From the NCBI RefSeq assembly GCF_046098205.1, contig NZ_JBJURJ010000012.1:62001-126000 (forward strand): a DNA stretch of 64,000 nt, written 5' to 3'. The notes beneath the pieces are model-generated. The model ran no database searches. It was not told the origin of the DNA and saw only the letters and a program-made list of their open reading frames with translations. Position 1 is the first letter of the stretch. Each line of letters begins with the position of its first letter. Position numbers and translations under genes: made by a program. The DNA comes from Paenibacillus_AR mesotrionivorans (lineage in GTDB: Bacteria > Bacillota > Bacilli > Paenibacillales > NBRC-103111). Shown piece by piece: positions 1 through 6,702 of the stretch.

Positions 1-377
1 CTGGGACCTATAGTGCCAGCAAAAAGCTGACAGCTGCCACCAATGGGAAGTCCTCCATCTTCCGCATCGTGATTTCCGATGCCAGGGTTGAAAATGAGGA
101 TTATAATACTTTGGAAGTTGTGGGGTCCGAGTTAACGACTGTCAAGGTAACCGTGACCAAGGCAAAAGGCGCCACCATCCTGATCTACCGTGATAATGTT
201 CTGTGGGATTCGGAAACTGTTACCTACCAGAACTATCTGGACCAAAAGACGAAGCCGTCGGCTTCCCCGTCGCCGTCAGCACCCAGCGCAAGCCCGTCGC
301 CTTCGGCCTCGCCTGCGGCAACTAAGGCTGCGCCTTCCGGGTCCGTTAAACCGAGTCCGACACCATCAGGAGGATGA
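1..377 (+). CDS. prkC: PASTA-domain Ser/Thr protein kinase, C-terminal end (partial)
   Basis: The reading frame is open from base 3 and runs off the left edge, so only the last ~125 residues are present. What is visible is an extracellular tail: a beta-rich segment (RIVISDARVENEDYNTLEVV) followed by a Ser/Pro/Ala-rich low-complexity tail ending PTPSGG. Kinase and PASTA repeats would lie outside the window. The identification rests mainly on position: in Bacillus the membrane kinase PrkC lies directly upstream of rsgA (cpgA) and rpe, as here. The stop at 375-377 overlaps the Shine-Dalgarno region of rsgA, so the two are co-transcribed. PrkC senses muropeptides and couples wall state to GTPases such as RsgA in Bacillus. 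Confidence 0.72.
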   Translation, partial: GTYSASKKLTAATNGKSSIFRIVISDARVENEDYNTLEVVGSELTTVKVTVTKAKGATILIYRDNVLWDSETVTYQNYLDQKTKPSASPSPSAPSASPSPSASPAATKAAPSGSVKPSPTPSGG

Positions 378-383
378 AATAAG

Positions 384-1310
384 ATGCCAGATGGTCTGAT
401 TGTCAAAGCGTTAAGCGGTTATTATTATGTGCTGCCGGACGGGGAGGAGCCTGGCCAAGACGGCCAGCTTCCTACCGTGCAGTGCCGCGCCCGTGGTGTG
501 TTTAAGAAACGCAGCATCAGCCCCTTGGTAGGGGACCGGGTCAGCTTCGAGCATTCGGAGAACAATGAAGGGACCGTTACCGAGATCCACAAGCGCCAAA
601 GCGAGCTGATCCGCCCGCCGGTAGCCAATATCGAACAGGCGGTGCTGGTGTTTTCCCTGGATGAGCCGGCCTTGAACCTGCAGCTGCTGGACAAATTCCT
701 GGTGCATATCGAGCATTCTGGCCTGGAGGCCGTGATTTGCTTCAGTAAGCAGGATTTGGTCAAAGGGGACGGCGACGGGGCGGATCAGCTGGATTCCAGC
801 GCCGTGCAGAAGCTGTATGAGGAGATCGGCTACCGGGTTTTCATAACCAGTGCCAAGGAGGGGGAAGGCCTGGAGCCGGTCCGCCATATTCTGAAAGAAC
901 GGCTCAGCGTATTCTCCGGGCAGTCCGGTGTGGGCAAATCCACGCTGCTGAATGCGCTGTTGCCAGAGCTGAACCTGGAGACGGGGGAAATCAGCATGCG
1001 CCTCGGCCGGGGCCGGCATACCACCCGCCACGTAGAGCTCCTGGCTCTGCCGGACGGCGGCTGGGTGGCGGATACGCCGGGCTTCAGCCAGCTGGATTTT
1101 ATGGAGATGGAGCCGGAGGATTTGGGCGGGACCTTCCGGGAGTTTCTGCCTCTGGCGGAGGAATGCCGCTTCCGCGGCTGCCTCCACCACAAGGAGCCGG
1201 GCTGCAGAGTCCGTGAGGAAGCGGAGGGCGGCGGCCGTGTGGCGCCAAGCCGGTATGAGCATTATCTGATCTTTTTGCAGGAGATGAAGGACAGGAAACG
1301 GAGGTATTGA
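384..1310 (+). CDS. rsgA: Small ribosomal subunit biogenesis GTPase RsgA
   Basis: 308 residues, the usual length for RsgA/CpgA (about 300). This is the circularly permuted GTPase that checks late 30S assembly. Order seen: an N-terminal OB fold (to about residue 75), G4-like SKQDLV, then the P-loop GQSGVGKSTLLNAL (about 179-192), a TTRHVELL switch segment, DTPGF as G3, and a C-terminal zinc site with Cys260, Cys265, a His and Cys274 (CRFRGCLHH...C). The start ATG has AGGAGG at 368-373 inside the end of prkC. It is followed one base later by rpe. Co-transcription with a PASTA kinase is the classic arrangement; in B. subtilis RsgA is a PrkC substrate. Confidence 0.97.
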   Translation: MPDGLIVKALSGYYYVLPDGEEPGQDGQLPTVQCRARGVFKKRSISPLVGDRVSFEHSENNEGTVTEIHKRQSELIRPPVANIEQAVLVFSLDEPALNLQLLDKFLVHIEHSGLEAVICFSKQDLVKGDGDGADQLDSSAVQKLYEEIGYRVFITSAKEGEGLEPVRHILKERLSVFSGQSGVGKSTLLNALLPELNLETGEISMRLGRGRHTTRHVELLALPDGGWVADTPGFSQLDFMEMEPEDLGGTFREFLPLAEECRFRGCLHHKEPGCRVREEAEGGGRVAPSRYEHYLIFLQEMKDRKRRY

Positions 1311-1311
1311 T

Positions 1312-1995
1312 ATGTCCATCTATATTGCCCCTTCTATTTTGTCCGCGGATTTTGCCCGGCTTGGGGAAGAAGTCCGGGAGGCGGAGCAGGCGGGAGCCGA
1401 TTTTATACACGTGGATGTGATGGATGGGCATTTTGTTCCCAACCTGACTCTGGGGCCGCTGGTGGTGCAAGCCATCCGGCCCGTAACCAAGCTGCCGCTG
1501 GATGTGCATCTTATGATTGAGAATCCGGATGCGTATATTCCGGCCTTTGCCAAAGCGGGCGCCAATTATATCACGGTCCATGCCGAGGCGTGCACCCATC
1601 TGCACCGGACCTTGGGCTTTATCCGCGAGAACGGGGTGAAGCCCGGCGTTGTGCTGAATCCGGCGACGCCGCTTGCGGCCATCGAGTATGTGCTGGACCA
1701 GGTGGAGATGGTGCTGCTGATGACGGTGAATCCCGGCTTCGGCGGGCAGAAGTACATACCGGCGGTCACCGGCAAGATTAAGGCCCTGCGGGACATGCTG
1801 GACGCCCGCGGACTTACGTCCGTGCTGATTGAGGTGGATGGCGGTGTCAACGCGGAGACAGCCCGTATGGTGGCTGAGGCGGGGGCGCAGGTGCTGGTGG
1901 CGGGCAATGCGGTTTTTGGCGAGCAGGACCGGGCGGAGGCTATCCGCAGCATCCGGGCATCCGGCTTGCAGGGATTTGAAGGGAGGAGCAAGTAA
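1312..1995 (+). CDS. rpe: Ribulose-phosphate 3-epimerase
   Basis: 227 residues, full length for this TIM-barrel enzyme that interconverts D-ribulose 5-phosphate and D-xylulose 5-phosphate in the pentose phosphate pathway. Visible motifs are IAPSILSADFARLGEE at the N-terminus, the metal-site HVDVMDGHFVPN, DVHLMIENP, VNPGFGGQ and DGGVN/GNAVFG at the phosphate end. The start ATG is one base after the rsgA stop, so translation is probably coupled. Cytoplasmic. The position prkC-rsgA-rpe matches Bacillus. Confidence 0.98.
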   Translation: MSIYIAPSILSADFARLGEEVREAEQAGADFIHVDVMDGHFVPNLTLGPLVVQAIRPVTKLPLDVHLMIENPDAYIPAFAKAGANYITVHAEACTHLHRTLGFIRENGVKPGVVLNPATPLAAIEYVLDQVEMVLLMTVNPGFGGQKYIPAVTGKIKALRDMLDARGLTSVLIEVDGGVNAETARMVAEAGAQVLVAGNAVFGEQDRAEAIRSIRASGLQGFEGRSK

Positions 1996-1997
1996 CG

Positions 1998-2276
1998 GTG
2001 ACTACCAGCAAGTGGCTTTTTACCGGGCTTATGCTAGCGGCCGCGGTCCTATTGTGCATGTTTATGTATACAAGCGGCCCGTTTAAATATGTGTTTTCAC
2101 TGGGCGCCGTGCTGATCGGCATGGAATATTTCAAGCGGGAGGAAACCACTAAATACCGGGTATGGTTTGCGGTGCTGGCGTTTGTGGGGGCGTTGTTCTT
2201 TTCGCTGGTGTATACGTTTTTGGCGCTGGGGTATGGATGGGTAACACCGGAGCAGCTGCCGCAGTCGCCATTTTAA
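1998..2276 (+). CDS. Small conserved-looking membrane protein
   Basis: 92 residues starting at GTG, with a GGGAGGAG ribosome-binding site in the end of rpe. It has three hydrophobic stretches: about residues 6-28 (WLFTGLMLAAAVLLCMFMY), a weaker one around 32-42 and 55-80 (VWFAVLAFVGALFFSLVYTF), with a charged loop FKREETTKYR between. It has no recognised domain. Bacillus has thiN (thiamine pyrophosphokinase) at this point; this protein is unrelated in length and composition. The 2-base gap to rpe indicates the last gene of the operon. Function unknown; probably a 2-3 TM inner-membrane protein. Confidence 0.8.
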   Translation: MTTSKWLFTGLMLAAAVLLCMFMYTSGPFKYVFSLGAVLIGMEYFKREETTKYRVWFAVLAFVGALFFSLVYTFLALGYGWVTPEQLPQSPF

Positions 2277-2322
2277 CTGGGAATAACTTTGGTACATGCC
2301 GAAGGCCGTATAAAGTTATGGA

Positions 2323-2518
2323 CAGCCTCGAAATCGGCACAGCCGATTTGAGGGGCTTCAGTGCAGTCCGGATATGCTGTGGAAGCATCGAATTTGGCGA
2401 AGCCAAATTGAAGGGGCATACAGCCTCGAAATCGGCACAGCCGATTTGAGGGGCTTCAGTGCAGTCCGGATATGCTGTGGAAGCTTCGAATTTGGCGAAG
2501 CCAAATTGAAGGTAGCTC
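2323..2518. repeat. 98-bp tandem repeat made of hairpins
   Basis: Two near-identical copies start at 2323 and 2421 (period 98). Each copy holds AAATCGG-cacag-CCGATTT, a GCTTC/GAAGC pair and AATTTGG-cgaag-CCAAATT. The flanks extend the stems (CCTC/GAGG and CTTC/GAAG), so the two hairpin types differ by paired changes. No open frame here looks like a protein. It lies between the rpe operon and spoVM. Nature unknown; it could be a palindromic repeat element or a structured RNA. Confidence 0.8.
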
Positions 2519-2651
2519 TAGGCGGACAACACGTCAGGAATAATTATAAGCTGGTACACATACATTGGGTTACGGGGGTGAAAGCCTGCCGGGCCCTTTT
2601 TTTGTGGAAATGCGTGGCACACGCATTCTCCGGTAGGGCAATTCATAGGCA

Positions 2652-2676
2652 CATATTTTGGGTGCTGCGAATATAT
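2652..2676 (+). promoter_or_regulatory. Possible sigma-E-type promoter upstream of spoVM
   Basis: CATATTT at 2652-2658 and an AT-rich GAATATATATA stretch at 2669-2679 loosely resemble the -35 and -10 of mother-cell sigma-E promoters, which drive spoVM in B. subtilis. The -10 match is poor and the distance to the start codon is about 160 bases, so this is a weak inference. Confidence 0.22.
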
Positions 2677-2782
2677 ATAGAGTAGCGGAGCAGGGGAATG
2701 AGGCTTGTTCATGGAGCGAAGGAAGCAACATGACGGTGGACGGCTGCAAGCTGGCAAGGGCTGCACGGCAGCCTGCGCGAAA

Positions 2783-2830
2783 AGCTTATGCTTACGATGC
2801 TGGCTTTTCTGACGAAAAGCGCTTAGGGAG
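2783..2830 (+). repeat. spoVM-flanking repeat, copy 1
   Basis: 48 bases related to 3013-3060: GC(T/G)TATGCTTACGA(T/C)GC, then a hairpin (GCTTTTC-tgac-GAAAAGC here), then GCTTAGGGAGG. The last part runs into the spoVM ribosome-binding site. An inverted, partial third copy is at 3109-3127. Confidence 0.6.
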
Positions 2831-2838
2831 GGGTTAGG

Positions 2839-2919
2839 ATGAAATTTTACACCATCAAGCTGCCTAAATTTTTGGGGGGCTTCGTGAAGGCGATCCTCAA
2901 TACCTTCAGCAAACACTAG
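2839..2919 (+). CDS. spoVM: Stage V sporulation protein M
   Basis: 26 codons. The peptide begins MKFYTIKLPKFLGG and ends with a short basic amphipathic helix, as in B. subtilis SpoVM (also 26 residues). SpoVM is an amphipathic helix that recognises the convex curvature of the forespore membrane, recruits the SpoIVA coat basement layer and interacts with FtsH. Pro9, important for its function in B. subtilis, is present. The start ATG follows GGGAGGGG at 2828-2834. Position between rpe and rpmB is the same as in Bacillus. It is too short for ordinary gene-length cut-offs, so easily missed. Confidence 0.96.
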   Translation: MKFYTIKLPKFLGGFVKAILNTFSKH

Positions 2920-3012
2920 AGGCACTCCGGCAAGCCAGCAGACAACTTGAGATGATCACAGCCGGGAGACCGACAGGAGCTGCGAGGAACTGCCGCCAAA
3001 GTCCCAATGGTC

Positions 3013-3060
3013 AGCGTATGCTTACGACGCCGGCTTTCCGGAGGATAGCCGTTAGGGAGC
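3013..3060 (+). repeat. spoVM-flanking repeat, copy 2
   Basis: Related to 2783-2830 with an offset of 230. The hairpin is GGCTTTCC-gga-GGATAGCC, different in sequence from copy 1 but at the same place. It also ends in TTAGGGAG, but no gene on this strand follows. A reversed partial copy (AAAGCCTATGCTTCCGAAG on the minus strand, 3109-3127) lies just beyond. Confidence 0.55.
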
Positions 3061-3142
3061 TTTGGACAACAAATAGCGGTGCTTTGGCCATTGCGCAAGT
3101 AAACACCGCTTCGGAAGCATAGGCTTTTCGCCGCAGTCGCAT

Positions 3143-3190
3143 AGACAAAAAAAGCACCTCTCGCAAAAGCGGTACGGGTGCTTTTTGTCT
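3143..3190. terminator. Terminator downstream of rpmB (bidirectional)
   Basis: AGACAAAAAAAGCACC at 3143-3158 pairs with GGGTGCTTTTTGTCT at 3176-3190. There are T-runs in both directions, so it can end rpmB (minus strand) and any transcript from spoVM. Confidence 0.85.
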
Positions 3191-3217
3191 ATTCCGCACG
3201 GTAAGGTAACGGAATGA

Positions 3218-3406
3218 TTAAACGCGGGTCACAAGGCCGGACTTCAGAGCGCGGGCGCTAACCCAAACGCGCTTCGGCTTGCCGTCAACGAGGATGCGTA
3301 CCTTTTGTACATTCACTCCCCAGTTGCGCTTGGTCTTATTGTTGGCATGGGATACGTTGTTGCCGGTTTTGGGGGCTTTGCCGGTGATATAACACTTACG
3401 GGACAT
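3218..3406 (-). CDS. rpmB: 50S ribosomal protein L28
   Basis: 62 residues, standard length. It begins MSRKCYITGKAPKTGNNVSH and ends with VWVSARALKSGLVTRV, both diagnostic of bacterial L28. It has a single Cys, so not the four-Cys zinc form. The ribosome-binding site is AAGGAGG (reading minus strand, about 3414-3420). It is a monocistronic unit between spoVM and the Asp23 operon, as in Bacillus, with its own promoter (see 3489-3517) and terminator. Confidence 0.98.
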   Translation of the reverse strand: MSRKCYITGKAPKTGNNVSHANNKTKRNWGVNVQKVRILVDGKPKRVWVSARALKSGLVTRV

Positions 3407-3488
3407 CTATGACACCTCCTTAAAATCGAGCTGCGGAGTAATCCGAGATCTGCATGTTATTGGAACTCTTTTTGAAACATACTATAAC

Positions 3489-3517
3489 ATAATAGCATAA
3501 GGCCCGGTTGCGGTCAA
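3489..3517 (-). promoter_or_regulatory. Sigma-A-type promoter of rpmB
   Basis: On the minus strand TTGACC (3517-3512) and TATTAT (3494-3489) are separated by exactly 17 bases and lie about 85 bases upstream of the rpmB start. Confidence 0.75.
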
Positions 3518-3554
3518 TCGGTTGGGACAAGCATTTCCTCGTTTCTCCTGGAGA

Positions 3555-3583
3555 TTGAGGAACACGCCGACTTACGGTATAAT
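3555..3583 (+). promoter_or_regulatory. Sigma-A-type promoter of the asp23-fakA operon
   Basis: TTGAGG (3555-3560) and TATAAT (3578-3583) with a 17-base spacer, about 90 bases upstream of the Asp23 start. It is divergent from the rpmB promoter. Confidence 0.7.
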
Positions 3584-3671
3584 AAGGTTCGCATGCTTCC
3601 AAGAATTATAGTACAATGAAGAATGGACCATAATGTTTTAAACCACTTGTCAGAAAAAGGAGTTGGTACAA

Positions 3672-4031
3672 ATGCCAATTCAACAGGCCAATGAATTCGG
3701 GAAAATCAATGTGTCGGATGAAGTAATCGCAGTATTGGTTGGCTCAGCCGCATTGGAATGTTACGGGCTGGTCGGCATGGCTTCCCGCAAGCAATTGAAG
3801 GATGGCATCACGGAGCTTCTGGGGCGCGAGAACCTGAGCCGCGGCGTGGAAATCCGGCAGGAAGCGGACGCATTGCATATTGATTTATATATCATCGTCA
3901 GCTACGGTACGAAAATTTCCGAAGTGGCGCACAATGTGCAAAACCGGGTCAAGTACACGATGAACGATGTCGTCGGTCTGCAAGTGGAGACCGTCAATAT
4001 CTTTGTGCAAGGGGTTCGCGTATCTCGTTAA
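3672..4031 (+). CDS. Asp23/Gls24 family envelope stress protein (YloU-like)
   Basis: 119 residues. Typical Asp23 features are GKINVSDEVIAVLVGSAA at the N-terminus, GLVGMAS, the VSYGTKISEVAHNVQNRVKY helix and a VNIFVQGVRV end. I chose ATG 3672 over the upstream TTG at 3663 because AAGGAG (3657-3662) sits 9 bases before the ATG but touches the TTG. YloU/Asp23 proteins are small cytoplasmic envelope-associated proteins of unclear activity. In Bacillus and Staphylococcus this gene precedes the fatty-acid kinase gene, as here. Confidence 0.93.
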   Translation: MPIQQANEFGKINVSDEVIAVLVGSAALECYGLVGMASRKQLKDGITELLGRENLSRGVEIRQEADALHIDLYIIVSYGTKISEVAHNVQNRVKYTMNDVVGLQVETVNIFVQGVRVSR

Positions 4032-4050
4032 CCAGGAAGGGGAATTATTC

Positions 4051-5817
4051 TTGAGTAAGCGCTTTATTTCACTTGATGGAACCGACTTTTTTCAGATGGT
4101 GCTGGCGGGAGCGGGCAACCTGACAGCCAATGTGAACCGTGTCAATGCACTGAACGTATTTCCTGTGCCGGACGGTGACACGGGCACCAATATGAATCTG
4201 ACCATGACCTCCGGTGTGGAGGAATTAAAGAAGCGCCAGAACCCGCATTTGGGCAAGGCGGCGGAGGCCCTTTCCAAGGGCCTGCTGATGGGCGCCCGGG
4301 GCAACTCCGGCGTTATCCTGTCGCAATTGTTCCGCGGCTTCGCCAAATCCGTACAGGAGCTGGAGAGCGCCAATGCCCAGCAGTTTGCCGCAGCGCTGCA
4401 GAACGGTGTGGATACCGCATATAAGGCAGTGGTCAAGCCTGTAGAGGGCACCATCCTCACTGTCTCCCGGGAAGCGGCCAAACACGCCGTTGCCGTGAAC
4501 CGGAGATTTCCTGATGTAGTGGAGCTGATGGGCGAGGTGGTGCAGGCCGGCAACGCGGCTTTGGCGCGTACACCGGATCAGCTCCCCGTGCTGAAACAGG
4601 TTGGGGTAGTGGATGCCGGCGGCCAAGGCCTCATGTGCATCTATGAAGGGTTCCTCGCCGCGTTGAGAGGCGAAACAGTAGCGGTTCTTCCTCCGGTCCA
4701 GGCTGCGCCTGCCGCCGTGCCGGACAAGCCGCCTGCCGCTGCAGCCTCCCGTGAAGGCAAACACAGTGCCCAGTCCATGCTCAGCACCGAAGATATTGAA
4801 TTTGGTTATTGCACCGAGTTCATCGTCACGCTGACGCCGGGCAAGGTGCCGGGATATGTATTCGATGAGCAGGCATTCCGGCAGGAATTGGGCAAAATGG
4901 GGGATTCCCTTCTGGTAGTGGCCGATGATGACCTGGTGAAGGTCCACGTCCATGCCGAATACCCGGGTAATGCCATGAATTACGCCATGAATTTCGGCGA
5001 TTTGTCCAAGATTAAGATTGAGAATATGCGGGATCAGCATACCCATATCCTGATGGCCGATGAATATGAATATATCGCACCTGAGAGCGATATTGCCGCC
5101 CTGAAGCCCATTCCCGTGCATGGGACCATAGCGGGAGCGGACGGTTTGGGACAAAGCTCCAAGTACGGCTTCGTGTCCGTGTCCATGGGAGACGGAGTAA
5201 CGGAGATTTTCAGCAGCCTGGGCGTGAACGCGGTCCTCTCCGGAGGCCAAACCATGAACCCCAGCACCGAGGACATTGTGCATGCAGTGGAGGGTGTGGA
5301 TGCGGAGATCGTCTATGTGCTGCCCAATAATTCCAACATTGTGATGGCTGCCAAGCAGGCGGCTGACTTGGTGGAGGGCAAAACCCTCGTTGTGATTCCT
5401 ACCAAGTCCATTCCCCAAGGAATGGCCGCCATGCTGGCCTTTGACGAGTCGGCTGATCAGGATGAGAATACTGAGGCTATGCTGAAGGCCATCGCCGGAG
5501 TCCAATCCGGCCAGGTCACCTTTGCGGTGCGGGACACCTCTATTGATGGCATTGAGATCAAGGAAGGGGACTTTATCGGCATCCACGACAGCAAAATCGT
5601 CACGGCTAACCGCAACGTCCAGGAAACCTGCCGCAATCTGCTGGACAGCATGCTGGAGTCCGGCGGAGAAGTGGTCACCATCCTGACCGGAGAGGAAGCA
5701 AATGTTGCGGATACCGAAAGCCTCAAGGCTTACCTGAAGGAGCAGCACGCTGACGCGGAAGTGGAGATTCACTACGGCGGGCAGCCGTTGTATGCTTATC
5801 TGATCGCAGTGGAATAG
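4051..5817 (+). CDS. fakA: DAK2/DegV-associated kinase, FakA-like (YloV)
   Basis: 588 residues from TTG 4051. It begins with SKRFISLDGTDF after an AAGGGG site, aligning with the family start; an in-frame ATG at 3967 would lie inside the previous gene. Residues 1-200 form the DhaL-type nucleotide domain with NVFPVPDGDTGTNMNLTMTSG, GARGNSGVILSQ and DAGGQGL. A Pro/Ala-rich linker (about 220-245) precedes the middle and C-terminal EDD-like domains (GGQTMNPST, LPNNSNI, PTKSIPQG). In Staphylococcus FakA phosphorylates fatty acids held by FakB (DegV) partners for incorporation into phospholipid. The DegV gene comes directly next. Confidence 0.93.
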   Translation: MSKRFISLDGTDFFQMVLAGAGNLTANVNRVNALNVFPVPDGDTGTNMNLTMTSGVEELKKRQNPHLGKAAEALSKGLLMGARGNSGVILSQLFRGFAKSVQELESANAQQFAAALQNGVDTAYKAVVKPVEGTILTVSREAAKHAVAVNRRFPDVVELMGEVVQAGNAALARTPDQLPVLKQVGVVDAGGQGLMCIYEGFLAALRGETVAVLPPVQAAPAAVPDKPPAAAASREGKHSAQSMLSTEDIEFGYCTEFIVTLTPGKVPGYVFDEQAFRQELGKMGDSLLVVADDDLVKVHVHAEYPGNAMNYAMNFGDLSKIKIENMRDQHTHILMADEYEYIAPESDIAALKPIPVHGTIAGADGLGQSSKYGFVSVSMGDGVTEIFSSLGVNAVLSGGQTMNPSTEDIVHAVEGVDAEIVYVLPNNSNIVMAAKQAADLVEGKTLVVIPTKSIPQGMAAMLAFDESADQDENTEAMLKAIAGVQSGQVTFAVRDTSIDGIEIKEGDFIGIHDSKIVTANRNVQETCRNLLDSMLESGGEVVTILTGEEANVADTESLKAYLKEQHADAEVEIHYGGQPLYAYLIAVE

Positions 5818-5844
5818 AGTAAAGAACGAAACGGAGGTGAACCC

Positions 5845-6702
5845 TTGGGCCGGATTTGCATTGTGACAGACAGCACCTCGGATATCCCGCCCGAGCTTCG
5901 GGAGTCGCTTTCCATTGAAATGGTTCCGCTGAAGGTCCACTTCGGCGACGAGGCTTATTTGGACGGCATTACCATTTCGCCGGAGGACTTCTATGTGAAG
6001 CTTGCCGGGGAAAAGCGGCTTCCTACCACCTCCCAGCCTTCCCCGCTTGATTTTCTTGCGGTGTACAACCGGCTGGCGGCGGAGCCTGGCACAGTTATCA
6101 TATCCATTCATTTGTCATCCAGCTTCAGCGGTACCTACCAGTCGGCCTGTATGGCCAAGGGAATGCTGGAAACGCCCGCCGATATTACCGTTGTGGATTC
6201 ACGCACCGCCACCTACGGCATCGGGCTGCTGGTGGTGGAGGCGGCCCGTGCCGCCAAGGCCGGCGAAAGCAAGGAGTACATTCTGAAGCGGGTGGAGGAG
6301 CTGCGCAAGCAAACCACCCTCTACTTTCTGGTGGATACGCTGGAGTATCTCCATAAGGGCGGACGGATTGGCAAAGCCGGGGCGCTTTTGGGGTCTCTCC
6401 TGCAGATCAAGCCGATCCTCTCGGTGGAGGACGGCACGGTGGTATCCGTGGACAAAATCCGCGGGACCAAAAAAGCTATGATCCGTATCATGGAACGACT
6501 GGCGGAGCGTTACCAGGGCCCTGTCCGGGTGGCGGTGGCCCATGCCAATTCTATGGAGTATGCGGAGGAATTAAGTGCGCTGATACACCAGCAATTTGAG
6601 GTGGTAGAAATGATGTATACAACAATCGGACCGGTCATCGGCACCCATGTGGGCGGCGGGACGGTCGGGGTTTTTATGGTTCCGGCTCATGGCGGCCGTT
6701 GA
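5845..6702 (+). CDS. DegV family fatty-acid-binding protein (FakB-like)
   Basis: 285 residues, TTG start with GGAGGTGA 7 bases upstream. It begins RICIVTDSTSDIPPELRE, the DegV signature, with TTSQPSP, HLSSSFSGTYQSA and LDTLEYLHKGGRIGKA-type segments (here VDTLEYLHKGGRIGKAGALLG) and a C-terminal GTHVGGGTVGVF, all part of the lipid-binding fold. In the FakA/FakB system this protein presents a bound fatty acid to the kinase. Lying 27 bases after the fakA-like gene, it is the obvious cognate partner. Bacillus has serine dehydratase genes (sdaAB-sdaAA) at this spot instead. Its 3' end overlaps the recG start by 14 bases. Confidence 0.92.
   Translation: MGRICIVTDSTSDIPPELRESLSIEMVPLKVHFGDEAYLDGITISPEDFYVKLAGEKRLPTTSQPSPLDFLAVYNRLAAEPGTVIISIHLSSSFSGTYQSACMAKGMLETPADITVVDSRTATYGIGLLVVEAARAAKAGESKEYILKRVEELRKQTTLYFLVDTLEYLHKGGRIGKAGALLGSLLQIKPILSVEDGTVVSVDKIRGTKKAMIRIMERLAERYQGPVRVAVAHANSMEYAEELSALIHQQFEVVEMMYTTIGPVIGTHVGGGTVGVFMVPAHGGR

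Noticed and set aside
411..1319. Long open frame on the minus strand across rsgA
   Set aside because: It is the antisense shadow of a conserved gene in GC-rich DNA; its product is low in sense (His/Gln/Leu-rich) and it has no ribosome-binding site.
2323..2518. CRISPR-like array
   Set aside because: Only two units, with the whole 98-bp unit repeated including the would-be spacers, and no cas genes.
2162..2685. Short open frames across the 98-bp tandem repeat
   Set aside because: Translation repeats because the DNA repeats; hairpins and lack of ribosome-binding sites argue against coding.
4225..6111. 628-codon open frame antisense to the fakA-like and degV genes
   Set aside because: Shadow of two well-recognised genes; composition is His/Arg/Gly-rich with no domain.
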